This document shows, in pieces, positions 1 through 8,116 of a DNA stretch of 34,850 bases. The notes below the pieces were generated by a model. The model was not told where the DNA came from, did not search any database, and worked only from the letters and a program-made list of their open reading frames with translations. The stretch's first letter is position 1, and the number at the start of each line of letters is the position of its first letter. Source of the DNA: Candidatus Cryptobacteroides avistercoris. GTDB lineage: Bacteria > Bacteroidota > Bacteroidia > Bacteroidales > UBA932. The DNA lies in contig JADILW010000007.1 in NCBI GenBank assembly GCA_017695095.1, positions 1-34,850 of the forward strand. The letters run 5' to 3'. Made by a program: the position numbers and the translations under genes.

Positions 1-142
1 GCCGCGGTGGAGTCGGCCTGCCGGCAGTATAGGGCTGTGCGGTGGTTCTTACTGCCGGCAGGGCGGACTCCGCCGGCGGGGCAGGCACCAGATTGCAAGA
101 ACTCTGTAAGGTAGAGCATGACTGATTACAAATCTGCTGCAA
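1..142 (+). repeat. Dispersed intergenic repeat, copy A
   Basis: This non-coding stretch lies downstream of the minus-strand DUF3575 gene. Bases 1-59 match the reverse complement of 34375-34433 with few differences (shared pieces include GCCGGCAGTATAGGG and GTTCTTACTGCCGG). Bases 42-142 match 15423-15525 (shared pieces GATTGCAAGAACTCTGTAA, GTAGAGCAT and CAAATCTGCTG). It contains short palindromes typical of REP-like elements. I see no ORF of its own. The left boundary may lie outside the window. Confidence 0.75.
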
Positions 143-145
143 GGC

Positions 146-168
146 GTGTCAGTCAGTGTCAGTCAGTG
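146..168. repeat. Short tandem repeat, 10-bp unit x 2.3
   Basis: GTGTCAGTCA occurs twice in direct succession, followed by GTG. It sits between repeat copy A and the stop codon of the DUF3575 gene. It is too short and has no spacers, so it is not a CRISPR. It is probably replication slippage and could vary between strains. Confidence 0.7.
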
Positions 169-200
169 CCCGTCCATTCCCAGTGCCGGTTCAGCGCCGG

Positions 201-755
201 TCAGAATATATATGTCAACGCCAGCACGAGTTCGGAAGGGAGGAAGAAGAACTTCTGTCCGGAGGCGATTTTCCGCCCGCAGGTCTGGCAGTCATAGGTG
301 GTGTAGCTTTCATATCCCGACCAGAAACCTATGCCGAAATCGAGGTTCAGGTGCGGCCCGAGCATATAGGTGTAGCCTCCTCCGAGCCCGGCGCCGAAGC
401 GGTCGCCCTCGGAAGTCTTGGGCGACGACAGCCCGCCGCTGTTATATTCCTGGTAGCCGAGTTCGGCGGACAGCCACCACCCTGAGAAGATATGCCAGGG
501 CCAGTATCTCGTCCCTGCGCTCAGAGAGCGCTGCTTCCGTCTGACGGTATCCTCCCCGCTCCCGAAGGAGAAGGGGTTGTACCGGACTCCGGCGGCAACG
601 GTCCAGTGTCTCGACACGCCGTAGGAGGCCTCGATGTTCAGAGTTCCGAAGTCGGCATATCCGAGAACGTTTGTGGAAAGCGCGAAATTCTGCGCCTGGA
701 GCAGCTGGCAGCACAGCAGTGCCGCCGCTGCAATCAGTATTTTCTTCATGGGCAT
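201..755 (-). CDS. DUF3575-like small outer-membrane beta-barrel protein
   Basis: A 184-residue protein with a clear Sec signal peptide (MPMKK, then a hydrophobic stretch ending LLQAQN). The mature part has alternating aromatic and small residues and many glycines (for example YWPWHIFSGWWLSAELGYQ and GAGLGGGYTYMLGP), and ends in an aromatic residue (TYIF) as beta-barrels recognised by the Bam machinery do. A Cys-x-x-Cys pair sits near residue 157, unusual for a barrel. Length and pattern fit the DUF3575 family of Bacteroidetes, whose function is unknown. It starts 1 base after the stop of the metalloprotease gene, so the two are cotranscribed. The Met at residue 3 is an equally good start. 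Family call moderately sure; surface location inferred. Confidence 0.7.
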   Translation of the reverse strand: MPMKKILIAAAALLCCQLLQAQNFALSTNVLGYADFGTLNIEASYGVSRHWTVAAGVRYNPFSFGSGEDTVRRKQRSLSAGTRYWPWHIFSGWWLSAELGYQEYNSGGLSSPKTSEGDRFGAGLGGGYTYMLGPHLNLDFGIGFWSGYESYTTYDCQTCGRKIASGQKFFFLPSELVLALTYIF

Positions 756-756
756 G

Positions 757-2331
757 TCAGTTATATCTTCCGAAGGCCTGGACTATTGCGCTCTTGAACT
801 CCGGATACATGTACTGGAGCTTCTTCTTGAGCATCTCGCGGCTGTCGATGTCGGAAGTGAGAGAGGAGAATATCTTGTACCTGTTGAGTCCGCGGTCATC
901 CAGATAGAGCATGATCTGCGGATAGAACCAGTAGGAGGTGCCGAAAGCGGCGTCGGGCAGGCTGTAGCGCTCGCGGTAGAGCTTGCTCTGCATGTAATAG
1001 GCCCACATCTCCCCGATCTCGCAGAACCCGGCGTTCTCCTCGGTGCCGTTGCCGTAGGTGGTGAAGCCAGAATTCACGAAAGCGGACATCATGGCCTTGA
1101 TGTACTTGTTCCAGTAGGTCTTGCCGACCTGCATGAAATGGCTTGCGTGCGCGAGTTCATGCACGGTGCGGGAGTACACTTCGGCATAGTCGCCGGCACC
1201 TCTCAGGCCTATGGTCAGGTCGGGCAGGAAGATCTTGAGCAGGAAGGTGTATTCTCCGAGGAAGTCGGATATCACGCTGTCGTCGACCACCGCCCCCTGC
1301 CGCAGCATGGGCGCGCTGCTGAGTTCGAGGTTCTGGAACAGCCAGATGCGCAGATTGGAAGGCGGGGTGCTGATGTCGCCGTCGTCGGAGCCGCAGCTTC
1401 TGTAATATTCGTACGCCGCGTTGTTGACCACGCAGCGCGTGAACAGCTTGCGGTCGGAAGAAGAGCTCACGCTGAGGTTCACACCTTTCGGCGAGTTCTT
1501 GCCCAGGGTGGAGGCCGAGGCGGGCTGAAGCAGCAGGTTGAAGCCTATCGCGAAGCCGGTCTTGTTCTTGAACACGATTCTGTAGCGGGGGCGGGAGTTG
1601 AAGTTCTTGTCCACCTTGTAGTATCCTTCGTCGTCGGTGTAGGCGTGCGCGAACTTCACGAAAGAGTTGCAGGACACCTTGACGCCCTTGACTCCGTCCT
1701 CGGCGCCGAGCTTGTCGTCCACTATGGTTATCCTGCCCTGGGGCGTTCCGCTCTCGCGGGCCCTGGTCTCGGGAGCCAGCATCCCGGCATTTCCGGTCAG
1801 CCGGTACGCCTCCCTCTCTACCTCCGCCCAGTCGACGCCCCCGGCCCTGGTGGCGATGTCCTCGTCCGACGGGATGTAGCATTCGTCCAGGATCTCGTAT
1901 CTTATTCCGCCCGGGAAGGCATGACCCTTCTCCACCACCGCATACTGCCAGGTTATCTCGCCCTCGGGCACGTCGGGGTCGTGGTAGTAGTCGCCTTCGC
2001 GCACTATCTCGTAGTCCACGGGGTGGTCAAGCAGTTCCAGACCGCAGCTTTCGAGCAGCTCGAGTTCAGCCTCACAGGCAGGCAGGAAACGCAGATAAAG
2101 ATGCGAGGGCTCGACCACCACCCTGTCGGCCTTTGTCGAATAGAGCGAAGCCAGCGCTGCGTTCATGTTGTCTACGGAATACGGGTCTTCCAGCTGGGAC
2201 CCGAGCACTATCATCTCATGTCTGAGAGAAGGGTCGTCGGCCTGTCCCTGAAGGTCGGGGACATCAAGCAGGCTTCCGTTGCAGGAAGCGGCGAGGAGCA
2301 GCATGGCTGCATAAAAGAAGAAGTTTTTCAT
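757..2331 (-). CDS. Putative lipoprotein zinc metalloprotease with carboxypeptidase-regulatory-like domain
   Basis: A 524-residue protein. The N-terminus is a lipoprotein-type signal peptide (MKNFFFYAAMLLLAASC, Cys17), so it should be anchored in the cell envelope. Residues about 198-265 look like a carboxypeptidase-regulatory/Ig-like domain (GRITIVDD, then AYTDDEGYYKV). Residues 391-395 are HELAH, the HExxH zinc motif, and downstream Glu438 or Glu441 in CEIGEMWAYYM could be the third ligand, as in gluzincins. The two zinc histidines and the catalytic Glu are therefore visible, but I cannot name a MEROPS family. It precedes the DUF3575 barrel by 1 base, suggesting a joint envelope function. 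Upstream is only a weak promoter-like sequence near 2350. Protease activity is inferred from the motif alone. Confidence 0.6.
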   Translation of the reverse strand: MKNFFFYAAMLLLAASCNGSLLDVPDLQGQADDPSLRHEMIVLGSQLEDPYSVDNMNAALASLYSTKADRVVVEPSHLYLRFLPACEAELELLESCGLELLDHPVDYEIVREGDYYHDPDVPEGEITWQYAVVEKGHAFPGGIRYEILDECYIPSDEDIATRAGGVDWAEVEREAYRLTGNAGMLAPETRARESGTPQGRITIVDDKLGAEDGVKGVKVSCNSFVKFAHAYTDDEGYYKVDKNFNSRPRYRIVFKNKTGFAIGFNLLLQPASASTLGKNSPKGVNLSVSSSSDRKLFTRCVVNNAAYEYYRSCGSDDGDISTPPSNLRIWLFQNLELSSAPMLRQGAVVDDSVISDFLGEYTFLLKIFLPDLTIGLRGAGDYAEVYSRTVHELAHASHFMQVGKTYWNKYIKAMMSAFVNSGFTTYGNGTEENAGFCEIGEMWAYYMQSKLYRERYSLPDAAFGTSYWFYPQIMLYLDDRGLNRYKIFSSLTSDIDSREMLKKKLQYMYPEFKSAIVQAFGRYN

Positions 2332-2446
2332 AGCGCAGTTCAGTTTTCAGCACAAAGGTCGGGACTCCCTTCCGTTTGTTCAAGAATCAATCGTTTATTT
2401 TTCCGGCGAAAGGCGGAAAACAGCCCCGCAGGGCCGCGATTTAAAG

Positions 2447-2477
2447 AAAAAAGGGGCCGGCGCCGTCCGCCGTCCCC
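2447..2477 (-). terminator. Rho-independent terminator of the ftsY-pheT-DUF4296-deoC operon
   Basis: On the minus strand GGGG(A)CGGC pairs with GCCG(G)CCCC, with one mismatch in the stem, followed by six T. It lies 27 bases beyond the deoC stop codon and ahead of the metalloprotease gene. Confidence 0.7.
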
Positions 2478-2503
2478 GATAAGATTCATAAAAAATCCGC
2501 CTT

Positions 2504-3394
2504 TCAGAAATATTTTATCTCTTTCTTTTCTATCGCGCTCAGCAGGCTGTTGCCCAGGCGGCTGACGCCGAGACGGAAATATTCGCTTCCGAGCCATCCG
2601 CTTCCGAGCACGCTCTCCACTATGCGGTAATAGTACAGGGCGTCTTCCGCGGTAGAGATTCCTCCGGCCGCCTTGAAGCCGACCTTGCGTCCTGTCTTCT
2701 CATGGAAGAGGCGTATGCAGCTGCACATCACGTATGCCGCCTCGGGGGTGGCGTTGACCTCGACCTTGCCGGTGGATGTCTTGATGAAGTCGGCCCCTGA
2801 CTCCATGGCGAGGAGGGATGCTGAGGCTATGAGTTCCGGAGTGGAGAGAAGCCCGGTCTCAAGTATCACCTTGAGCACTATCTTCTTTCCGAATGCCTCA
2901 CCTTCTTCGTCCACAGCCTTACGCATCTCCACGATCTCGGCTGCAGCCGAAGCGAGGTCTCCGGCAAGGAAAGAGTTCAAGGCGAGAACGATGTCGATCT
3001 CGTCGGCCCCGTTCCTCACGGCGAGCCTGCATTCCTCCACCTTCACGGACAGATAGCTCTGCGAAGACGGGAAACATCCGGCCACGGTCGTGACATGAAG
3101 CGCGGCGCTCCTGCGCTCGTCGCGCACCACCGCGGCGAAATTGGGATAGACGCACACCGATGCGGGCATGGGGCAGCCGGGAAATTCCTCGGGAATCCTG
3201 TTGGCCTTGTCCACCAGGGCCCTGACCGAAGCCGCGGTATCACCTGAATGCAGGGTCGTGAGATCCATCGCGGCGAAGCAGGTCCTGAGCACATCGGGGT
3301 CCGAATGCTCCGACAGGTCCTGGCGGATGCCGCGGAGAGCGGCCGCAACAGCCTCGGCTGAGGTGCTGAAGCCATATTTTTCCAGATAATTCAT
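2504..3394 (-). CDS. deoC: Deoxyribose-phosphate aldolase
   Basis: DeoC cleaves 2-deoxy-D-ribose 5-phosphate to acetaldehyde and glyceraldehyde 3-phosphate in cytosolic deoxynucleoside catabolism. The 296-residue protein carries the class I aldolase signatures: Schiff-base Lys205 in FIKTSTGK, the second active-site lysine Lys241 in VGFKAAGG, and an acidic strand EIDIV around Asp134. It is longer than the E. coli enzyme (259 residues), mostly through an N-terminal extension of the kind seen in other Bacteroidetes. It is the last gene of an apparent operon: the DUF4296 stop is 7 bases upstream of its ATG and a terminator follows. Grouping with ftsY and pheT has no obvious metabolic logic. Confidence 0.95.
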   Translation of the reverse strand: MNYLEKYGFSTSAEAVAAALRGIRQDLSEHSDPDVLRTCFAAMDLTTLHSGDTAASVRALVDKANRIPEEFPGCPMPASVCVYPNFAAVVRDERRSAALHVTTVAGCFPSSQSYLSVKVEECRLAVRNGADEIDIVLALNSFLAGDLASAAAEIVEMRKAVDEEGEAFGKKIVLKVILETGLLSTPELIASASLLAMESGADFIKTSTGKVEVNATPEAAYVMCSCIRLFHEKTGRKVGFKAAGGISTAEDALYYYRIVESVLGSGWLGSEYFRLGVSRLGNSLLSAIEKKEIKYF

Positions 3395-3401
3395 ATAATC
3401 A

Positions 3402-3968
3402 TTATTTGTTCGGTTCTGCTTTCATCAGCGCGGGGACGACATCAGCCCTCCTGGGTTTGTATCTGGCTTCCAGGCCGACGGAGTCTTCCGGCTGCGATGC
3501 GGCAGAAGAATCGGCCTTGGTGCTGTCAGTAACTTCCTCCTCCGGCCACAGCACCCGTCCTCCTGCCCACAGGGAGTCAGAACTGAAGTCGACGTTCTCA
3601 TATTCCGCCAGGGTCTCTTTTCTGAGCTTGTTGACCTCGTCGAGCCTCAGTCCCAGCTTTCTCAGCTTCTCGGACACCTGGGTCGTGATCTCCGAAAACT
3701 CATCAGGCGCGGAGGTATAGTATTGCATGCTGTAGTCGAAATCCTCGAAGCTATAGCCGTAGCGCTCGAAAATCGGATCGTAGAACAGCGTGCTGTCCGC
3801 AAGCTCCCGCGAATCAGGATGGTCTCTGAGCCACTGGTCGGCCAGGAACATGTCGGCGTAGATGTCGGCCAATTTGTCGGCAGGTATGACCTTCTTCCCG
3901 CCGCAACCCGCCAGAAGCAGGAGCGCGGCGGCAAAAACGAGAACGATATGCCCGCCCCGTGCCGGCAT
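3402..3968 (-). CDS. DUF4296 family lipoprotein
   Basis: A 188-residue protein with a lipoprotein signal (LLLLAGC, lipidated Cys near residue 22). The core at about 29-125 (VIPADKLADIYADMFLADQW, then DPIFERYGYSFEDFDYSMQY) is the DUF4296 pattern: a helical region meant to face the periplasm. The tail from about 130 is rich in Asp, Glu, Ser and Lys and probably disordered. Function unknown. It starts 1 base after the pheT stop and ends 7 bases before deoC, so it is cotranscribed with them. In many Bacteroidetes DUF4296 genes lie near a DUF4199 membrane protein and a GT2 glycosyltransferase (from memory); here those two genes are about 9 kb away on the other strand. Confidence 0.85.
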   Translation of the reverse strand: MPARGGHIVLVFAAALLLLAGCGGKKVIPADKLADIYADMFLADQWLRDHPDSRELADSTLFYDPIFERYGYSFEDFDYSMQYYTSAPDEFSEITTQVSEKLRKLGLRLDEVNKLRKETLAEYENVDFSSDSLWAGGRVLWPEEEVTDSTKADSSAASQPEDSVGLEARYKPRRADVVPALMKAEPNK

Positions 3969-3969
3969 T

Positions 3970-6417
3970 CTACCTCAGCTGGGCTCCGAATTCGTTCTGG
4001 AAGGTCGCAAGCAGCCTGTCCATCACCCTTTCGGTATCCTGGTCGGTGAGTGTCCTCTCGGGATCCTGAATCACGAAGCTCAGGGCATACTGCTTCTTGC
4101 CCTCGGGAATCTTGTCGCCCCGGTAGACGTCGAACAGGCGCACCTGCTTCAGCAGTTTCTTCGCCTGCTTGAACGCTGCCGCGCGGAGGTCGGCATATCT
4201 GACGCTCTCATCGAGCAGCAGGGCGAGATCCCTGTGGACCTCGGGGAACTTGGGAAGCTCCTTGAAGGCCACCTTGTCCCTTCTCACGAGTTCGAAGAGC
4301 GCGGGCCAGTTGATCTCTGCCGCGAATACGGGCTGCTTGACGCCGAACTTCCTGGCGAGCAGAGGGTTCACGGTGCCGAGAACGGCAAGCTGCCTGGGCT
4401 CGGACCCCTGAAGGATATAGCTCATGCCCTCAGAATAGATGTCGGAAGGAGCAGCCTCGGCGCGAAGCTGGCTGATATCGGCGCCGTAACGCCTGAGCAG
4501 CAGCTCCACATAGCCCTTGAGCTGGAAATAATTGCCTGTCGCGGGCTCTATCCTCCATGCCTTCTCGGGGGTGCCGGTGATCATCAGCATGAAATCGGCG
4601 TGCTCCTCATAGCCTTCGAGAGTTTCGCCGCTCTTCTCCGGCAGGCGGGAATAGACGCTGCCGTATTCGAATATCCTGAGCGCCGAAGCCTGGCGGTTCA
4701 GGTTGTAGGCCACCACCTCGAGGCCTCCGGGCACGAGGGACTGGCGCATCACGTTGAGGTCCTGGCTCAACGGGTTCACGATGCGCACGCAGCGCTCGGC
4801 GGGAAAAGTCTTCAGGTCGTCGTAGTAGGCGGCCTTGGTAAGCGAATTGTTCATTATCTCCACGAAGCCGTTGGCTGCGAAGAAGTTCGATATGTTGTTG
4901 CGGACGGCCTCCTCCTCAGGTCTCGGTGTGGCGTTCACCGACATCTTCATGTGGCGGGGCAGCTCTATGTTGTTGTAGCCGTAGATTCGGAGAACCTCCT
5001 CCAGCACGTCGCACTCGCGGCTTACGTCGACCATGTAGGAAGGGGCGTCGACCACGGAGCCGTCCGGACGCTTCTCCACGAAGTCATAGCAGAGCCAGCC
5101 GAGTATGTTCTCTATCGTTTCATGGCCTATCTTCTGTCCGGCAAGAGCCTCCATCCTGTCGTAGTCGAGTTCGATGCGCCTGCGGGGCAGCGGTTTGGCG
5201 CAGACCTCGCGTATCTTGCCCTCGACCTCTCCTCCGGCGTATTCCTGAACGAGGGTCACAGCCCTCTTGAGCGCGTAGAGCAGCACTTCGGGGTCGCATC
5301 CGCGTTCGTAGCGGAAGGACGCGTCGGTCTGGAGCCCCTGGGTCTTGGAAGTGCGGCGGATCGAGCCGGGATCAAAGTAGGCGCTCTCGATGAACAGGGA
5401 GACGGTGCTGTCGGAGACTCCGCTCTCCTCTCCGCCGAACACTCCGGCTATGCACATGGGGCCGCCGGCGTCGGCGATCACCATATCGCGGCTGCAGAGC
5501 TTGCGTTCAACGCCGTCGAGGGTGCGTATGACCTCGCCCTCGGCCGCCCTGCGGACTATCACCTTCCCGCCCTTCACCTTGTCGGCGTCGAAGGTGTGCA
5601 GAGGCTGTCCGAGTTCAAAGAGGATATAATTGGAGATGTCCACGATATTGTCGATGGGCCTGAGGCCTATGGCCGTGAGCCTGTCCTGCATCCACTGGGG
5701 AGAGGGGGCGGTCTTCACGCCTCTGATCGTGATGCCGGTATATCTGGGGGCTCCGTCGGCGTCGAGGACCTCGACGTCGAGTCCGCCGTCGGCGTCAGCC
5801 TCGCGGAAGGCGTCAACCGAAGGTCTCACGAGTTCGCAGGGGATGCCGCGCAGCTTGAGATAGGCGTACAGGTCCCTGGCGACTCCCCAATGGGAGGCGG
5901 CGTCCACCCTGTTCGCGGTGATTTCATATTCTATCACGGCCTCAGTCTCCAGATGCAGATATTCCTTTGCGGGCGTGCCGACAACGGCATCCTCGGGGAG
6001 CACCATGATTCCGTCGTGGCCGGCGCCGAGTCCGAGCTCGTCTTCGGCGCATATCATTCCGAACGATTCGACTCCGCGTATCTTGGACTTCTTGATCTTG
6101 AAGTCGCCGGGGAGCACGGCTCCGACGCGCGCGAAGAGCACCTTCTGGCCGGCCGCCACGTTGGGAGCGCCGCATACCACCGTCAGGGGTTCGCCGGTGC
6201 CGTCATTGACTTTGGTGATATGAAGATGGTCGGAATTCGGATGGTCCTCGCATTCGAGCACTTCCGCGACCACCACTCCCGCAAGACCTCCGGGAATCTT
6301 CTCCTGCTCTTCGACCCCGTCGACCTCGATGCCGATGGAAGTCATCGCCTCGGCGATCTGCGCGGGGCTCAGCTCACACTTGAGATAATCCTTGAGCCAA
6401 CTGTAACTGAGTTTCAT
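3970..6417 (-). CDS. pheT: Phenylalanine-tRNA ligase beta subunit
   Basis: Large subunit of the alpha2-beta2 synthetase that charges tRNA-Phe. The 815 residues are full length for the bacterial type. In order: N-terminal MKLSYSWLKDYL; an EMAP/OB tRNA-binding domain (about 40-150, HPNSDHLHITKV); the B3/4 editing domain (about 210-390); the B5 domain (about 400-475); the catalytic-like core (about 480-690, with the ECDVLEEVLRIYGY signature); and the C-terminal FDX-ACB anticodon-binding domain (about 722-815, FPEVHRDLALLLDE to the end). pheS is not adjacent, so the two subunits are made from separate loci. The ftsY stop lies 14 bases upstream; DUF4296 follows after 1 base. Confidence 0.97.
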   Translation of the reverse strand: MKLSYSWLKDYLKCELSPAQIAEAMTSIGIEVDGVEEQEKIPGGLAGVVVAEVLECEDHPNSDHLHITKVNDGTGEPLTVVCGAPNVAAGQKVLFARVGAVLPGDFKIKKSKIRGVESFGMICAEDELGLGAGHDGIMVLPEDAVVGTPAKEYLHLETEAVIEYEITANRVDAASHWGVARDLYAYLKLRGIPCELVRPSVDAFREADADGGLDVEVLDADGAPRYTGITIRGVKTAPSPQWMQDRLTAIGLRPIDNIVDISNYILFELGQPLHTFDADKVKGGKVIVRRAAEGEVIRTLDGVERKLCSRDMVIADAGGPMCIAGVFGGEESGVSDSTVSLFIESAYFDPGSIRRTSKTQGLQTDASFRYERGCDPEVLLYALKRAVTLVQEYAGGEVEGKIREVCAKPLPRRRIELDYDRMEALAGQKIGHETIENILGWLCYDFVEKRPDGSVVDAPSYMVDVSRECDVLEEVLRIYGYNNIELPRHMKMSVNATPRPEEEAVRNNISNFFAANGFVEIMNNSLTKAAYYDDLKTFPAERCVRIVNPLSQDLNVMRQSLVPGGLEVVAYNLNRQASALRIFEYGSVYSRLPEKSGETLEGYEEHADFMLMITGTPEKAWRIEPATGNYFQLKGYVELLLRRYGADISQLRAEAAPSDIYSEGMSYILQGSEPRQLAVLGTVNPLLARKFGVKQPVFAAEINWPALFELVRRDKVAFKELPKFPEVHRDLALLLDESVRYADLRAAAFKQAKKLLKQVRLFDVYRGDKIPEGKKQYALSFVIQDPERTLTDQDTERVMDRLLATFQNEFGAQLR

Positions 6418-6431
6418 ATTTCTTAGCTGTT

Positions 6432-7316
6432 TTATTTCAAATCATCGGGAGAGAAGAGCCTCTCCACGAACTCCTGCTTGTCGAAAGGCTTGAGGTCGCC
6501 TATCTTCTCGCCCACTCCTATGAACTTGACCGGGATGTGGAACTGGTCGGACACTCCGACCACCACCCCGCCCTTCGCGGTTCCGTCGAGCTTCGTGACC
6601 ACGAGCGAGGTGATGTCCGTGGCGCGGGAGAACTCCTTGGTCTGCTGGAAGGCGTTCTGGCCGGTGGATGCGTCCAGCACGAGCATCACGTCATGGGGTC
6701 CGTCGGGCACGACCTTGCGCACCACATTGCGTATCTTCGTAAGCTCGTTCATGAGGTCGATTCTGTTGTGAAGCCTGCCGGCGGTGTCGATGATGGCGAC
6801 GTCGGCGCCCCTCGCGACCGCGGCGTTCACGGTGTCGTAGGCGACCGACGCGGGATCGGAACCCATGGCCTGCTTGACTATGTCGACTCCGGCGCGCTCC
6901 GCCCAGATGTCGAGCTGGTCGACCGCGGCTGCCCTGAAGGTGTCGGCGGCTCCGAGGATGACCTTCTTTCCCTGACGGCTCAGAAGGTAGGCGAGCTTGC
7001 CTATCGTGGTGGTCTTGCCGACTCCGTTCACTCCGACCACAAGTATGACGTATGGTTTCTTCGAGAAATCGAAGGCCGGGCCGCCGTCATCTATCAGGCT
7101 GCTTATCTCGTCACGCAGCAGGCCGACAAGTTCGTCGAAGGACATGAACTTGTCGCGCGCGACCCTGTCTTCGAGATTGTCTATTATCTTCAGCGTGGTG
7201 TCGACGCCCATGTCAGACTCGACCAAAGCTTCCTCCACGGCATCCAGAGTCCTGTCGTCGACCCTGGACTTCCCCATCACGGCCCTGGAAATCCTCTGAA
7301 AAAAACTGATTGCCAT
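6432..7316 (-). CDS. ftsY: Signal recognition particle receptor FtsY
   Basis: SRP-family GTPase that docks the SRP-ribosome complex at the inner membrane. I start it at the ATG at 7316 (MAISFFQRI; 294 residues). The frame can be opened 9 bases earlier only with a TTG that overlaps the -7 promoter box. The N domain is about 15-80 and the NG GTPase has P-loop GVNGVGKTT (95-103), DTAGR, and [10 protein letters not shown]. The long acidic A domain of the E. coli protein is absent; a short amphipathic N-terminus ([16 protein letters not shown]) probably serves membrane binding, as in other short FtsY proteins. First gene of ftsY-pheT-DUF4296-deoC, separated from DUF4295 by a terminator and with its own promoter. 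Confidence 0.95.
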   Translation of the reverse strand: MAISFFQRISRAVMGKSRVDDRTLDAVEEALVESDMGVDTTLKIIDNLEDRVARDKFMSFDELVGLLRDEISSLIDDGGPAFDFSKKPYVILVVGVNGVGKTTTIGKLAYLLSRQGKKVILGAADTFRAAAVDQLDIWAERAGVDIVKQAMGSDPASVAYDTVNAAVARGADVAIIDTAGRLHNRIDLMNELTKIRNVVRKVVPDGPHDVMLVLDASTGQNAFQQTKEFSRATDITSLVVTKLDGTAKGGVVVGVSDQFHIPVKFIGVGEKIGDLKPFDKQEFVERLFSPDDLK

Positions 7317-7322
7317 ATCCTG

Positions 7323-7330
7323 CAAAGATA
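7323..7330 (-). promoter_or_regulatory. -7 box of the ftsY promoter
   Basis: The minus strand reads TATCTTTG, a perfect match to the Bacteroidetes -7 consensus TAnnTTTG. Only 6 bases (CAGGAT) separate it from the ftsY ATG at 7316, so transcription would begin at or within a few bases of the start codon. A -33 TTTG is not evident at the usual distance. Confidence 0.55.
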
Positions 7331-7342
7331 CAAATTATTATG

Positions 7343-7373
7343 AAAAAGAAGCTGACCCTGACGAGCCAGCTTC
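7343..7373 (-). terminator. Rho-independent terminator after DUF4295
   Basis: On the minus strand GAAGCTGGC pairs with GTCAGCTTC (9 bp including one G-T pair, 8-base loop), immediately followed by TTTTT. It lies between the DUF4295 stop at 7421 and the ftsY start, so it should end the rpmB-rpmG-DUF4295 transcript. Confidence 0.7.
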
Positions 7374-7420
7374 CTGAAGCTTCTGTCGTGTCCGTGAAGA
7401 CACGGCTGATAAGGAGCAAA

Positions 7421-7582
7421 CTACTTCTTTCCGTTGAAGAAATCCTTGGCCTTCTCGGTCTCGACGAGCTGCTCGGAGAAGATATAGGCTCCGGTCTTAG
7501 GAGACTTCTCCATGCGGATGCACTTGACCATGCTCTTGGCGCCGGCCTTTGCCGCGAAGGTTGCAACTGCTTTCTTTGCCAT
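7421..7582 (-). CDS. DUF4295 domain small protein
   Basis: A 53-residue basic protein: MAKKAVATFAAKAG, then RMEKSPKTGAYIFSEQLV, ending DFFNGKK. This is the DUF4295 family, found in Bacteroidetes next to the L28 and L33 genes. The conserved neighbourhood and basic composition suggest a ribosome-associated role, but no function is established. The ATG is rc(7580-7582) and the TAG is rc(7421-7423). The rpmG stop is 13 bases upstream, and a terminator follows. Confidence 0.9.
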   Translation of the reverse strand: MAKKAVATFAAKAGAKSMVKCIRMEKSPKTGAYIFSEQLVETEKAKDFFNGKK

Positions 7583-7595
7583 AATTCAGACTCCT

Positions 7596-7784
7596 TTACT
7601 TTATTTCACGGTGAACGGTAACCTTCTTGAGATAGGGGTTGTACTTCTTGCGCTCAAGACGGTCAGGTGTGTTCTTCTTGTTCTTGGTGGTGATGTAGCG
7701 GGACATTCCGGGCACGCCGCTGGCTTTCTGCTCGGTGCACTCGAGGATGACCTGCACCCTGTTTCCTTTTGCTTTCTTTGCCAT
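7596..7784 (-). CDS. rpmG: 50S ribosomal protein L33
   Basis: A 62-residue L33 ([20 protein letters not shown], then [20 protein letters not shown]). It lacks the Cys-x-x-Cys pairs of the zinc-binding form; only one Cys is present, so this is the zinc-independent type. Middle gene of rpmB-rpmG-DUF4295, 11 bases after the rpmB stop. A single L33 type in this operon gives no sign of zinc-responsive paralogue switching here. Confidence 0.96.
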   Translation of the reverse strand: MAKKAKGNRVQVILECTEQKASGVPGMSRYITTKNKKNTPDRLERKKYNPYLKKVTVHREIK

Positions 7785-7795
7785 GACTCTAAAAA

Positions 7796-8038
7796 TTAAA
7801 CAAGGTTAATCAATCCTTTCTTCTGTGCATCGCGGAGAGTAGCCTCAAGACCGTTCTTCTCGATGATCCTCATACCCTTGCAAGACACCTTGAGGGTGAC
7901 ATATCTCTGCTCCTCCTCGCTCCAGAAGCGCTTGTGCTTGAGGTTGAGGGAGAAGTCGCGCTTGGTGCGGAGCTTTGAATGGGCCACGTTGTTGCCCTTC
8001 ATTCTCTTTCTTCCGGTTATTTGACAAACTTTTGCCAT
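7796..8038 (-). CDS. rpmB: 50S ribosomal protein L28
   Basis: An 80-residue L28 beginning [20 protein letters not shown], typical length for Bacteroidetes. The family N-terminal motif (C-x-x-TG-(K/R)) is intact, with a single Cys rather than the zinc-binding set. First gene of its operon, with a promoter at 8078-8109 and a leader of roughly 35 bases that is rich in A (GATAACAAAAGATAACAAG) and lacks a Shine-Dalgarno sequence, as is usual in this phylum. Confidence 0.96.
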   Translation of the reverse strand: MAKVCQITGRKRMKGNNVAHSKLRTKRDFSLNLKHKRFWSEEEQRYVTLKVSCKGMRIIEKNGLEATLRDAQKKGLINLV

Positions 8039-8077
8039 ATCTTGTTATCTTTTGTTATCCAATACACAATAGGGCTG

Positions 8078-8109
8078 CAAATATCGCTGATAATTTTCTG
8101 ATTTCCAAA
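8078..8109 (-). promoter_or_regulatory. Promoter of rpmB-rpmG-DUF4295
   Basis: On the minus strand a -33 TTTG (8106-8109) and a -7 GATATTTG (8078-8085, one mismatch to TAnnTTTG) are 20 bases apart, the spacing of the Bacteroidetes primary sigma factor. Confidence 0.55.
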
Positions 8110-8116
8110 TCGGGAG

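Noticed and set aside
146..168. CRISPR-like repeat
   Set aside because: The unit is 10 bp with no spacers; it is a simple tandem duplication, and no cas genes are in the window.
634..2565. 643-residue plus-strand ORF
   Set aside because: It is antisense to the metalloprotease gene, rich in His, Val, Gly and Arg without any family motif, and lacks a start context. GC-rich third positions of the real gene keep the opposite frame open.
3862..6426. 854-residue plus-strand ORF
   Set aside because: It mirrors pheT on the other strand; pheT has every expected domain, and the antisense product has none.
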